From contig JAFEBH010000013.1 of assembly GCA_018242765.1 (NCBI GenBank), positions 113,212 through 177,211 on the forward strand: a stretch of 64,000 nt of DNA. Direction: 5' to 3'. A model generated the notes under the pieces. It had not been told where the DNA came from. It ran no database searches and saw only the letters and a program-made list of their open reading frames with translations. Positions 1-8,733 of the stretch are shown piece after piece (within the stretch, counting starts at the first letter, position 1; each line of letters begins with the position of its first letter). The position numbers and the translations under genes were made by a program. Source of the DNA: Nitrospira sp. (GTDB lineage Bacteria > Nitrospirota > Nitrospiria > Nitrospirales > Nitrospiraceae).

Positions 1-471
1 TTCGATATGCCGGCGCAGATCATTCGCGACGGCATGTTGCCACACCAGGAAATCGACGTATGGCTGGCTGACAATCCGTCTATTAAGACCGTCGGTCATG
101 TCCGTGAAATCTCCCCTCAGGCGAATCCCTCAACCAGAACCTATCCGGTGAAGGTCAGCCTGGATTCACTCCCTTCAGGAATGTTTCTCGGGTCGACCAT
201 TGTGGGAAGGGTGAAGCTACGTGCGGGCATGCAGACGGAGATTCCATCCTCCGCGCTTATGATGCGGGAGGCACATCCGGCTGTATGGGTGATCGACCCG
301 AACACTCGCACCGTTCAGAAACGTGAGGTTGAAGTCGCTCACTATCATCAGAACGCGGTGGTGATCGCTTCAGGGTTGGAGTCAGGAGAACGAATCGTTA
401 CGGCAGGCGCGCATTCACTCCATCAAGGGCAACAGGTCACATTGCTGGAGGATATGAATGGCCGGCGTTAA
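1..471 (+). CDS. RND efflux periplasmic adaptor subunit (membrane fusion protein), C-terminal part
   Basis: This is the C-terminal 156 residues of an HlyD/AcrA-type membrane fusion protein. The frame is open from the first base, so the gene begins outside the window. The visible part fits the beta-barrel and membrane-proximal domains, with the segment GMFLGSTIVGRVKL and a final turn SGLESGERIVTAGAH typical of these adaptors. In the family, the adaptor is anchored at the inner membrane and links the RND pump to an outer-membrane channel. It overlaps the permease gene by 14 bases, so the two are surely co-translated. The substrate cannot be read from this fragment. Confidence 0.85.
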   Translation, partial: FDMPAQIIRDGMLPHQEIDVWLADNPSIKTVGHVREISPQANPSTRTYPVKVSLDSLPSGMFLGSTIVGRVKLRAGMQTEIPSSALMMREAHPAVWVIDPNTRTVQKREVEVAHYHQNAVVIASGLESGERIVTAGAHSLHQGQQVTLLEDMNGRR

Positions 472-3400
472 CCTGTCCGAATGGGCCATCCGCCACAAAG
501 CCCTGACGATCTATTTCATGGTTGTGACGCTTATTGCGGGTGCCTATGCGTACGTGAGTCTGGGACGGAACGAGGATCCGCCGTTTACGATCAGGGTCAT
601 GGTGGTACAAACCCTCTGGCCGGGCGCGACGCAAGATGAAACGATGCAGCAAGTCACAGACCGCATCGAGAAGAAACTGGAAGAGATCGCCTACCTGGAT
701 TATCTGAAAAGTTACACGACAGCCGGCAAATCTACGATCTTCGTGTCGCTGCTGGATAGCTCGCCCAAAGAAGAGGTGCCTTCCGTCTGGTATCAGGTTC
801 GCAAGAAAGTCGGCGACATCGCGCACACGCTCCCACAAGGCACGAGAGGGCCGTTCTTCAACGATGAGTTTAGCGACACCTTCGGCATTATTTACGCGTT
901 CACCGCTGACGGATATTCTCATCGGGAATTGCGCGATTATGTTGAGCTGGCACGGTCGCGTTTCTTGGAAGTTCCCGATATTGCCAAAGTGGATACCATC
1001 GGAGCACAGGACGAACGGATCTACGTCGAGTTTTCCGCGCAGCGCATCGCCGAGCTCGAACTCGATCGATTCGCCTTGATCAAGGCTCTTCAGCAACAGA
1101 ATGCGGTCAACCCGTCCGGCATCATCCAAACTCACGATGAGCGGGTCCTCGTGGAGGTCTCCGGGAAATTCCTGTCCGAACAGGACTTTCTACAGCTCAA
1201 TTTTGCCATCGGCAATCGTATGTTGCGGTTGGGTGACATCGCGACGGTGTCCCGTGGGTATACCGATCCTCCCCAACCACTTTTCCGGGTCAATGGGGAG
1301 AATGCAATCGGCCTCGCCGTCTCGATGCGATCATCCGGTGATATGCTCGCACTCGAACGCAATCTCCAGCAGGCGATGCGGCAACTGACAGCCACCTTGC
1401 CCATCGGCATCAACCTTCACCTTGTGGCGGATCAACCCAAGGTTGTGCACGACGCCGTTCATGATTTTATGGAGGCCTTGTGGGAGGCGATCGCCATCGT
1501 CCTCGGGATCAGTTTTCTTAGCCTCGGCGTCAGGGCTGGCCTCGTCGTGGCTTGTTCGATCCCACTGGTTTTGGCCTGCGTCTTTGTGATGATGGACATG
1601 TGGGGGGTTGATTTCCAGCGGATTTCACTTGGCGCGCTGATTATTGCACTCGGGTTGTTGGTCGATGATGCCATGATCACGGTCGAGAGTATGATCACCA
1701 AGCTCGAGCAAGGCTGGGATGCCTTCCGTTCGGCCACCTATGCGTACACGACCACGGCGTTTCCGATGCTGACCGGCACACTGGTGACCATGATCGGTTT
1801 TGTACCGGTCGGTTTTGCCAAGAGCGGAGCGGGAGAATATACCTTTTCGCTTTTCCTCGTGGTGGCGGGCGCGTTGCTTGCCTCATGGGTTGTTGCGGTG
1901 TTGTTCTCGCCCTTGATTGGTACGCTTGTGCTGTCGGCACATCCGCGCTCCTCCCGGCAGGAGACTGAGCGGGCTTTCCAATGGTTTCACCGGTTATTGG
2001 TGTGGTGCATGCGTCATTCCAAGATGACCATTGCCATGACACTCGGCCTTTTTTGTGAGGCGCTGGCGCTGTTGCCCTTGGTTCCTAATCAATTTTTCCC
2101 GTCCTCAGACCGTCCCGAGCTTGTCGTCGATTTGCGTCTGAGGCAGGACGTGTCGATGTACATGACCGACAAGGTTTCGCAACGACTCGATGCGATCCTC
2201 CATGATGATGACGAGATCGATCATTGGAGTTCGTATGTCGGGCGAGGCGCCGTCCGTTTTTATCTGCCCCTCGATGTCCAATTGGATAACGAGTTTTTTA
2301 CCGAGACGGTCATCGTCACGAAGAGTCTTGAGGCTCGGGAACGTGTACGGACGCGTCTTGAAGGCGTGTTGGCACGGCAGTTTCCTGAAGTTGTCGGACG
2401 CATTTATCCACTCGAATTAGGTCCTCCGGTCGGGTGGCCCGTTCAGTATCGTGTCAGTGGATCAGACCCCATCAAGGTTCGTGAAATCGCCGATCGTGTG
2501 GCGGGTGTGATGGCGGCGACTCCGGAGTTGCGGAACATTAATTTTAACTGGATGGAGCCGATCCAGAAGTTGACCATTCAGGTGCATCAGGATAAAGCCA
2601 GACTGTTGGGGGTGAGCTCATCGGATGTCGCCCAGGCGATCAATCTTGTGGTGTCCGGCGAGGCTGCCACGCAGGTCCGTGACCATATTTACCTGATCGA
2701 CGTCGTGATCAGGGCTAAAGAAACGGAGCGGATATCTTTAGACCGAATGCGAGCACTGGAAATTCCTCTGCCCAATGGAAAGACCGTGCCTCTGACCGAA
2801 CTGGCGAGTATCAAGTACGAGCAGGATGTTCCCCTGATCTGGCGGAGGGGGCGAGTGCCTACGCTCACCGTGCAGGCAGATGTGAAAACCGGCATCATGC
2901 CCGACACCGCCGTCGACCATCTTCAACAGCCGATGGCGGCACTACGTGAGCAGCTTCCCTCTGGATATGACATTGCCGTGGGGGGCAGTGTGGAGGAGAG
3001 TGGGAAATCTCAGGCGTCGGTGGCCGCCGTTTTCCCGATCACGATTGTTTTAATGATGACCATACTTATGGTGCAGATGCAGAATTTCGGCCGACTTGCG
3101 CTGGTGCTCAGCGTTACGCCGCTCGGTGTCATTGGTATCGTGTTGGCTCTGCTGACTGTTCAGAAGGCCATGGGGTTCGTGGCGTTGCTGGGCGTGATTG
3201 CCCTTGTCGGGATGATCATCCGCAATTCGGTCATCCTGGTCCATCAGATTCAAGTCGAGAAAGAAGCAGGACATTCGGATTGGAATGCCATTGTGGAGGC
3301 GGCTCTCTTGCGGTTCCGTCCGATCATGTTGACCGCGGTGGCTGCGATTCTTGGCATGCTGCCCATTGCTCCGACAGTTTTCTGGGGGCCTATGGCTGCC

Positions 3401-3520
3401 GCGATCATGGGTGGCCTGGCGGTTGCCACCCTGTTGACCTTGCTCTTTCTGCCATCCTTGTATGTGGTGTGGTTCCGGGTACGGGAAGATACGGCGAACG
3501 CCGCCGCAGCCGGACCATGA
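458..3520 (+). CDS. RND-family efflux permease (HAE1/AcrB type)
   Basis: A 1020-residue inner-membrane proton-driven transporter, full length for AcrB-like pumps (about 1030-1050). It shows a first membrane helix near residues 13-33, a large periplasmic domain, a central membrane bundle, a second periplasmic domain and a final bundle ending near residue 1000. The helix with LGLLVDDAMITVESM carries the paired aspartates D403 and D404 that match the proton-relay pair of AcrB. The C-terminal GVIALVGMIIRNSVILV segment is also typical. The ATG at 458 lies inside the adaptor gene, giving translational coupling. No outer-membrane factor gene follows. The family call is firm; drug versus metabolite substrate is not decided by sequence. 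Confidence 0.93.
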   Translation: MAGVNLSEWAIRHKALTIYFMVVTLIAGAYAYVSLGRNEDPPFTIRVMVVQTLWPGATQDETMQQVTDRIEKKLEEIAYLDYLKSYTTAGKSTIFVSLLDSSPKEEVPSVWYQVRKKVGDIAHTLPQGTRGPFFNDEFSDTFGIIYAFTADGYSHRELRDYVELARSRFLEVPDIAKVDTIGAQDERIYVEFSAQRIAELELDRFALIKALQQQNAVNPSGIIQTHDERVLVEVSGKFLSEQDFLQLNFAIGNRMLRLGDIATVSRGYTDPPQPLFRVNGENAIGLAVSMRSSGDMLALERNLQQAMRQLTATLPIGINLHLVADQPKVVHDAVHDFMEALWEAIAIVLGISFLSLGVRAGLVVACSIPLVLACVFVMMDMWGVDFQRISLGALIIALGLLVDDAMITVESMITKLEQGWDAFRSATYAYTTTAFPMLTGTLVTMIGFVPVGFAKSGAGEYTFSLFLVVAGALLASWVVAVLFSPLIGTLVLSAHPRSSRQETERAFQWFHRLLVWCMRHSKMTIAMTLGLFCEALALLPLVPNQFFPSSDRPELVVDLRLRQDVSMYMTDKVSQRLDAILHDDDEIDHWSSYVGRGAVRFYLPLDVQLDNEFFTETVIVTKSLEARERVRTRLEGVLARQFPEVVGRIYPLELGPPVGWPVQYRVSGSDPIKVREIADRVAGVMAATPELRNINFNWMEPIQKLTIQVHQDKARLLGVSSSDVAQAINLVVSGEAATQVRDHIYLIDVVIRAKETERISLDRMRALEIPLPNGKTVPLTELASIKYEQDVPLIWRRGRVPTLTVQADVKTGIMPDTAVDHLQQPMAALREQLPSGYDIAVGGSVEESGKSQASVAAVFPITIVLMMTILMVQMQNFGRLALVLSVTPLGVIGIVLALLTVQKAMGFVALLGVIALVGMIIRNSVILVHQIQVEKEAGHSDWNAIVEAALLRFRPIMLTAVAAILGMLPIAPTVFWGPMAAAIMGGLAVATLLTLLFLPSLYVVWFRVREDTANAAAAGP

Positions 3521-3810
3521 TTGACCATTGTGGCGATGCCCTTGACCAACCCTGACACAAGAAATCCGCTCATTCTCAGGAAGGATGGTAGCCGCCACTT
3601 TGCTGGGTTGCATGGGGGGCGTCGTGATACGGTTGAACTTGTCTGGTTGAATAACTACGAGCCACATTTCTTTTCCTGCTCCACAGCCTGTCGTTAGATT
3701 CCTCCCACCAGAATTGCAACATTTTCATTTTTTGGAGCCAAACCTCGCCTGACATGATATCCAAGGTGAGGGAAAGAACGTGTGTCACAATTACATACAT
3801 AATTGTCGCC
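3521..3810. other. spacer between efflux operon and nuo operon
   Basis: About 290 bases without a supported gene. It must hold the nuo promoter and the end of the efflux transcript, but I see no convincing terminator hairpin with a T-run and no good -35/-10 pair. An in-frame upstream extension of nuoA (from 3754) exists, but it lacks the NuoA family look and is not included in the gene. The last 24 bases contain the inverted repeat described separately. Confidence 0.5.
3787..3806. repeat. perfect inverted repeat next to the nuoA start
   Basis: The arms ACAATTA (3787-3793) and TAATTGT (3800-3806) are perfectly complementary around a 6-base spacer. The repeat ends 4 bases before the chosen nuoA ATG at 3811 and replaces any recognisable ribosome-binding site. 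It could be a regulator operator or a small RNA hairpin affecting nuo translation. Function is inferred only from symmetry and position. Confidence 0.5.
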
Positions 3811-4275
3811 ATGGTAGATGAATCTATTTGGCAGATTTGCGTATATGGGCTCTGTGTCGGGGTGGTGATTGCCGTCATGCTGGGCCTCCCGCCCTTACTC
3901 GGCGAGCGGTACTGGAGGAAAGCGGAGCGTCGCTTCGAAAGCGCAACGGGTATTCCCTATGAATGTGGGATTCGGCCAACCGGCAATGCCCAAGTACGCC
4001 CACCGGTGCAATACTATTTGATCGCCATGTTCTTCGTTATTTTTGATGTGGAGGCGGCGTATCTCTATGCCTGGGCTGTTGCAGTACCGGAGACCGGCTG
4101 GCTGGGCTTCATTGAAGTGACGATCTTTGTGGCTGTTCTGTTGGTATCTCTTGCGTATCTATGGCTCACCGGGGCGCTTGATTGGCATGCTCACTCTCAG
4201 CGTCCTCGAGTTCGGTACCGGCAGAAACCGCATATCAACAAGTCAACGGAACTCTACAATGACCGAGTGGCGTAA
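3811..4275 (+). CDS. nuoA: NADH-quinone oxidoreductase subunit A
   Basis: Small membrane subunit of complex I, 154 residues, slightly longer than the usual 120-150. It has three hydrophobic helices: residues about 8-28, about 70-90 ([19 protein letters not shown]) and about 96-116. The conserved loop between helices 1 and 2 is present, including [12 protein letters not shown], and the FDVE motif in helix 2 is diagnostic of NuoA/ND3. The first gene of the operon, it overlaps nuoB by 17 bases. I chose ATG 3811 because the protein then begins directly before the first helix; a longer frame begins at 3754. The extended basic C-terminal tail is unusual. Confidence 0.93.
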   Translation: MVDESIWQICVYGLCVGVVIAVMLGLPPLLGERYWRKAERRFESATGIPYECGIRPTGNAQVRPPVQYYLIAMFFVIFDVEAAYLYAWAVAVPETGWLGFIEVTIFVAVLLVSLAYLWLTGALDWHAHSQRPRVRYRQKPHINKSTELYNDRVA

Positions 4276-4966
4276 CGGACGACTGGAAGGTGTGCGGGTG
4301 ACCGAGGGCGGCGACGGTCCGTTAACCTCTGTCGTCGGACAGTCGGTTTTCTTTGCGAAGCTGCAAGATCTCTTGGCCTGGGGACGGAAAAATTCCCTCT
4401 GGCCGTTGAATTTCGGCTTGTCCTGTTGTTTCGTTGAAATGGCGACGAGTTTCACCAGTGTCTACGACGTGGCTCGGTTCGGGGCGGAAGTCGCGCGCGG
4501 GTCACCGCGACAGGCCGATGTGTTGGTCGTATCGGGAACGGTGTTTCTGAAGGTAGCCCCCGTCATCAAGCAACTCTATGAACAGATGCTGGAGCCGCGT
4601 TGGGTGATTTCGATGGGGTCTTGCTCGAACTCCGGAGGCATGTTTGACGCCTATTCTGTCGTGCAAGGCGTCGACAAGTTCATTCCTGTGGACGTGTATA
4701 TGCCGGGATGCCCACCTCCGCCACATGCCTTTATGGAATGCCTGCTGCTCCTCCAGAATATGGTGGGGTCAGAGCGCCGGCCTCTAAGCTGGCACTTTGG
4801 TCCGCAAGAGGTTCAGAGGCCCATCATGCCCTCGATGCGGGATTCGAAACGGGCGGAGCGGATGGCGCAGCATGAATATCCCGGCATCGATGTGCTCCCT
4901 CGGACCGATCTTCTCTCTCCCCATTTTGCAGGGCAGCCAGACGGGCACTCGAAAGGCAAGTCGTGA
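4259..4966 (+). CDS. nuoB: NADH-quinone oxidoreductase subunit B
   Basis: Peripheral-arm subunit carrying iron-sulfur cluster N2, the last cluster before quinone. The 235-residue protein keeps all four ligands: C56 and C57 in [10 protein letters not shown]122 in MGSCSNSGG and C151 in MPGCPPPP. It is longer than E. coli NuoB mainly through a C-terminal tail after residue 175. The start at 4259 lies inside nuoA and gives the usual NuoB N-terminus; the open frame extends upstream to 4127, but only through shadow sequence. The TGA at 4964-4966 overlaps the GTG of nuoCD, so these genes are translationally coupled. Confidence 0.95.
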   Translation: MTEWRNGRLEGVRVTEGGDGPLTSVVGQSVFFAKLQDLLAWGRKNSLWPLNFGLSCCFVEMATSFTSVYDVARFGAEVARGSPRQADVLVVSGTVFLKVAPVIKQLYEQMLEPRWVISMGSCSNSGGMFDAYSVVQGVDKFIPVDVYMPGCPPPPHAFMECLLLLQNMVGSERRPLSWHFGPQEVQRPIMPSMRDSKRAERMAQHEYPGIDVLPRTDLLSPHFAGQPDGHSKGKS

Positions 4967-6765
4967 CGCTGCGAGCCTCGACCCTGAGAGATGCCTCAGC
5001 CGGTGAACAAACCGGATTGGTCTCAGAACTTATGGCTCACTTTGGCTCGAAGGGATCCCTGGTTGCGGTCCAGTCTACCAAGGATGGGATTCCGACGATT
5101 TGGGTCAAGAGGCATCAGATTCAGGATGCGCTCCGCTATCTCAAATCTGAACTTCCGAGTCCGTTTCCCATGCTGTTCGACCTAAGTGCGACCGACGAAC
5201 GGCTCCGTCGGAATCATGACGGATTACCGATCGGAACCTTTACGGTGTTTTATCACCTCTACTCCTTTGATCGGAACCAGTCACTCCGCATCAAGGTGGC
5301 GCTTGATGGTGAGTCGCTCTCTCTGCCCTCAAGCATCGACCTGTGGCCCAACGCCGATTGGTATGAACGAGAAATCTTCGACATGTTCGGGATTCGGTTC
5401 GAGGGGCATCCATTTCTTCGTCGTCTTCTGATGCCCTCATGGTGGGAGGGATATCCGCTTCGCAAAGACCATCCTTCGCGTGCGACGGAAGTCGGGCTGT
5501 TCCAATTGCCGCCGGAAAAGCTGGCCATGACGCAGGATGCGCTGCAATTCAAGCCTGAGGACTGGGGCTTGGCACGCACCTACCACGACCGTGACGCTGA
5601 CTTCGACTATATGTTCATCAACCTCGGCCCGGCCCATACCGGCACACATGGGGTACTCCGGTTGGTGGCGCAGCTCGCGGGCGAAGAAATCATTAACATT
5701 GTTCCCGATATCGGGTTCCACCATCGCTCACAGGAAAAGATCGCTGAACGGCAAACGTGGCATTCCTTCATTCCCTACACCGATCGTGTGGATTACCTCC
5801 AGGGTGTACTGAATGAAATGCCGTACTGTCTCGCGGTCGAGCGATTGGCAGGTATTACGGTTCCGCCGCGGGCCCAAGTCATCCGTGTCATGATGTCCGA
5901 GTTCTATCGAATCGCCAGTCATCTTGTCTGGTACGGGACCTTTGCCGGGGATGTGGGCGCGTTGTCACCCGTTTTTTACATGTTCAATGATCGAGAGCGC
6001 ATCCTCTCGATTGTCGAAGCCGTCTGTGGCGGACGAATGCATCCGAATTGGCTTCGGATCGGTGGGGTTGCGCGAGACCTTCCGGTTGGGTGGGACCAGC
6101 TGGTTCAACAGTTCGTCGAGTGGTTTCCCAGCCGACTCGACGACTATGAGCGCCTGGTCATGGACAATCCAATCCTGAAACAGCGGACTGTCGGGATCGG
6201 AGTCTTATCGCTGGAGGACGCGATTGCGTGGGGCGCCACCGGTCCGATGCTGCGGGCCTGCGGGTTGCCGTGGGATTTGCGCAAAGTTCGTCCCTATTCC
6301 GGGTATGAGCAATTCGACTTTGAGGTTCCAACCGCTTCGAATGGTGATTGTTATGACCGGGCGGTGGTGCACATGTTGGAGTTGCGCCAGTCGCTGGCGA
6401 TCATTCGTCAGTGTCTCAAGGCTATGCCTGCCGGTCCCTATACGTCGCTCGATCCTCTCGCCACTCCGCCGTTGAAGCAACACACGATGCAGGACATTGA
6501 AACGCTCATCAATCACTTTGTCGGGGTGAGTTGGGGGCCGGTTTTGCCGCCAGGCGAAGCAGAAGTTGCGACAGAATCGTCCAAAGGTCAGACCAGTTAT
6601 TACCTGACGAGCGATGGATCGCAGTTCTCGTACCGAACGAGAATCCGCACTCCCTCGTTCGCCCACATTCAGATAGTGCCCTTAATGGCGAGGGGTGAGT
6701 TGCTTTCGGACCTCCTGGCCGTGCTGGGCAGTGTGGATTATGTGCTCTCGGATGTGGATCGGTGA
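4963..6765 (+). CDS. nuoCD: fused NADH-quinone oxidoreductase subunits C and D
   Basis: A 600-residue fusion of the 30-kDa subunit (residues about 1-185, with the [12 protein letters not shown] and [19 protein letters not shown] signatures) and the 49-kDa subunit (residues about 200-600, with [15 protein letters not shown] and the quinone-site region). The same fusion is known in E. coli and several other phyla. The start is GTG at 4963, overlapping the nuoB stop. The 49-kDa part lines the quinone pocket next to cluster N2 of NuoB. The C-terminus ends in the conserved [14 protein letters not shown] block, so the fusion is complete. Confidence 0.96.
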   Translation: MTLRASTLRDASAGEQTGLVSELMAHFGSKGSLVAVQSTKDGIPTIWVKRHQIQDALRYLKSELPSPFPMLFDLSATDERLRRNHDGLPIGTFTVFYHLYSFDRNQSLRIKVALDGESLSLPSSIDLWPNADWYEREIFDMFGIRFEGHPFLRRLLMPSWWEGYPLRKDHPSRATEVGLFQLPPEKLAMTQDALQFKPEDWGLARTYHDRDADFDYMFINLGPAHTGTHGVLRLVAQLAGEEIINIVPDIGFHHRSQEKIAERQTWHSFIPYTDRVDYLQGVLNEMPYCLAVERLAGITVPPRAQVIRVMMSEFYRIASHLVWYGTFAGDVGALSPVFYMFNDRERILSIVEAVCGGRMHPNWLRIGGVARDLPVGWDQLVQQFVEWFPSRLDDYERLVMDNPILKQRTVGIGVLSLEDAIAWGATGPMLRACGLPWDLRKVRPYSGYEQFDFEVPTASNGDCYDRAVVHMLELRQSLAIIRQCLKAMPAGPYTSLDPLATPPLKQHTMQDIETLINHFVGVSWGPVLPPGEAEVATESSKGQTSYYLTSDGSQFSYRTRIRTPSFAHIQIVPLMARGELLSDLLAVLGSVDYVLSDVDR

Positions 6766-6773
6766 GCGATCCT

Positions 6774-6846
6774 GTTGCGAGTTCCGAGTTTCATGTTTCG
6801 AGTTACTGACATCCGTCCCTGTGACTTGAAACTCAAAACTCGCAAC
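6774..6846. repeat. long imperfect inverted repeat in the nuoCD-nuoE spacer
   Basis: GTTGCGAGTT (6774-6783) pairs with AACTCGCAAC (6837-6846), and GAGTTTC (6786-6792) pairs with GAAACTC (6828-6834), separated by a 2-by-2 internal loop and a 35-base apical loop. The sequence is built from repeated cgagtttc words. It would fold as a 17-pair hairpin in the nuo mRNA. There is no T-run, so it is not a classical terminator. Confidence 0.7.
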
Positions 6847-6878
6847 TCGGGGCCGAGCGACGAGATACGAGGAACGTC

Positions 6879-7343
6879 ATGCTGAGCGAGATCGAACGCC
6901 GAGAGCTCGAAGATGCCGTGAAGCACTACCCTGATAAACGGGGGGCGGCCATCGATGCCCTCCTGACTGTCCAGCGACGCCGTGGATGGATTTCGGATGA
7001 TTCGCTTCTCGACATCGCACAGTTTCTTGAGATCACGGCTGAGGATTTGGACAGCATCGCCACGTTCTACAACCTTGTGTTTCGGAAACCCGTCGGCCGG
7101 CATGTTGCCTTCGTGTGTGACAGCATCAGTTGTTGGATTAAGGGGTGTGAACAGGTGCAAGAGCGGATCAAGAGCCTTTATGACGTGGATCTCGGACAGA
7201 CGACCTCTGATGGACGTCTGACCGTCTTGCCGATCGCATGTTTGGGACATTGTGAGCGGGCGCCGGCGATGATGATCGATCAGGAGGTGTACGGCGAGGT
7301 GGTACCGGAAAAAATGAAAAGCATTATGGATAAATACAAATAA
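6879..7343 (+). CDS. nuoE: NADH-quinone oxidoreductase subunit E
   Basis: The 24-kDa subunit of the NADH-dehydrogenase module, 154 residues, a normal length. It binds one [2Fe-2S] cluster (N1a); the four ligands are visible as C80 and C85 in VCDSISCW and C121 and C125 in ACLGHCERAP. The N-terminal helical part with YPDKRGAAIDALLTVQRRRG is also typical. It sits after a 113-base spacer with a hairpin and is followed by an AT-rich gap before nuoF. Part of the 13-gene operon, it transfers no electrons on the main path but completes the NuoEFG module. Confidence 0.95.
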   Translation: MLSEIERRELEDAVKHYPDKRGAAIDALLTVQRRRGWISDDSLLDIAQFLEITAEDLDSIATFYNLVFRKPVGRHVAFVCDSISCWIKGCEQVQERIKSLYDVDLGQTTSDGRLTVLPIACLGHCERAPAMMIDQEVYGEVVPEKMKSIMDKYK

Positions 7344-7424
7344 CGTTAATTATGACATCTGAAACATTAAGATTTCTGTATTGAATAGCTGACACTAATA
7401 ATAGAAAACTAAATACGAATAGTT
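7344..7424. other. AT-rich nuoE-nuoF spacer
   Basis: An 81-base stretch much richer in A and T than its surroundings, the only such interval inside the nuo operon. It could hold an internal promoter, but I cannot place a -35/-10 pair with acceptable spacing. No ribosome-binding site is visible before the nuoF ATG. Confidence 0.4.
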
Positions 7425-8729
7425 ATGGAACGACCGCTCACACAGCAACTCCATCCCAATCGGAGTCCAAGGTTTTTGCGAGAGTACGTCTCGACCGGGG
7501 GGTATCGTAGCCTCCAGAAGCTTGCCGCTGGGATGGCCCCTAAGGATGTGCAGCGGCTGGTCGGGGAAGCAGGGCTGCGTGGCAGAGGTGGAGGTGGGTT
7601 CCCCACCGGTACCAAGTGGAGCTTCGTCCCGATGGGACCAGATGCACCGAAACCGAAGTATATCGTAGCCAATGGCGATGAAATGGAGCCGGGCACGTTT
7701 AAGGATCGTGTGCTGATGGAAGGTGACCCTCATGGTCTCGTCGAAGGCATGATCCTCGCCGGCTATGCCCTCGACGCCGAGGTCGGCTACATTTTCCTGC
7801 GCGGGGAATATCATCTGTCGGCCCAACGACTGAACCAGGCCATTGCGGAGGCGTATGCGGAAGGCTATTTGGGGAAGCCGATTCCCGGCACAGGATTTCA
7901 ATTTGATCTGCACCTGCATGCGAGTGCCGGCCGGTATATTTGTGGTGAAGAAACAGCACTGATCAACGCATTGGAAGGCAAACGAGCGGTTCCACGAGCG
8001 AAACCTCCCTTCCCGCAGACGGTTGGCTTATGGGGGCAGCCGACCATCGTCCAGAACGTCGAGACTCTCTACAACATTCCCCACATCATCAATCACGGTG
8101 CCGATTGGTATCACCGGTTGAGTCGCACTCAGGATGGTGGCACCAAGATCTACGGCATCAGCGGTCGCGTCACCAATCCAGGGTGGTGGGAATTGCCGCT
8201 CGGCACTACCGCACGTGAACTTTTGGAACGACATGCCGGGGGGATGGCCGAGGGTGTTCGCTTTCGTGGCTTGTTGCCCGGCGGAATCTCGACCGCCTTT
8301 ATGATCGAGGAACACCTGGATCTCCCTCTGGATTTTTCTTCATTTCCGCCAGAGGTAGGACGTCTTGGTACAGGGACCATGATCATCCTGGATGACCAGA
8401 CCTGTCCTGTTGGATTTGTACTGAATCTTGAAAAGTTTTTTGCCCGTGAGTCCTGTGGTTGGTGTACTCCTTGTCGTGAGGGGTTGCCGTGGGTGGCAAA
8501 ACTCTTGATGGCGTTCGAAGAAGGACGTGCGACTAGGGATGACTTGTCGCTGCTTGAGATGCACGTCAAATGGCTGGCGCCCGGACACACCTTTTGTGGT
8601 CTTGCACCTGGAGCGATGGCCCCGTTGCAGTCGGCCTTGAAATATTTTCGCGAAGACTTCGAACGACACATCACCATCAGCGGATGTCCTTGGAGCAAGA
8701 AGTTGGCGCAGCAGAGGGTCTTGGTCTAG
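7425..8729 (+). CDS. nuoF: NADH-quinone oxidoreductase subunit F (NADH- and FMN-binding)
   Basis: The 51-kDa subunit that oxidises NADH. At 434 residues it is full length. The glycine-rich NADH/FMN site is at residues 51-62 (LRGRGGGGFPTG), and the second nucleotide-binding stretch is near residues 173-180 (CGEETALI). Cluster N3 ligands are C344, C347 and C350 in SCGWCTPCREG and C391 in HTFCGLAPG. The gene starts at an ATG without a clear ribosome-binding site after an AT-rich spacer, and is followed 4 bases later by nuoG. NuoF passes electrons from FMN to the clusters of NuoG. Confidence 0.96.
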   Translation: MERPLTQQLHPNRSPRFLREYVSTGGYRSLQKLAAGMAPKDVQRLVGEAGLRGRGGGGFPTGTKWSFVPMGPDAPKPKYIVANGDEMEPGTFKDRVLMEGDPHGLVEGMILAGYALDAEVGYIFLRGEYHLSAQRLNQAIAEAYAEGYLGKPIPGTGFQFDLHLHASAGRYICGEETALINALEGKRAVPRAKPPFPQTVGLWGQPTIVQNVETLYNIPHIINHGADWYHRLSRTQDGGTKIYGISGRVTNPGWWELPLGTTARELLERHAGGMAEGVRFRGLLPGGISTAFMIEEHLDLPLDFSSFPPEVGRLGTGTMIILDDQTCPVGFVLNLEKFFARESCGWCTPCREGLPWVAKLLMAFEEGRATRDDLSLLEMHVKWLAPGHTFCGLAPGAMAPLQSALKYFREDFERHITISGCPWSKKLAQQRVLV

Positions 8730-8733
8730 GTCT

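Noticed and set aside
437..1135. Minus-strand frame of 232 residues inside the RND permease gene
   Set aside because: It lies wholly opposite a clear, conserved gene, has no recognisable motifs and no ribosome-binding site.
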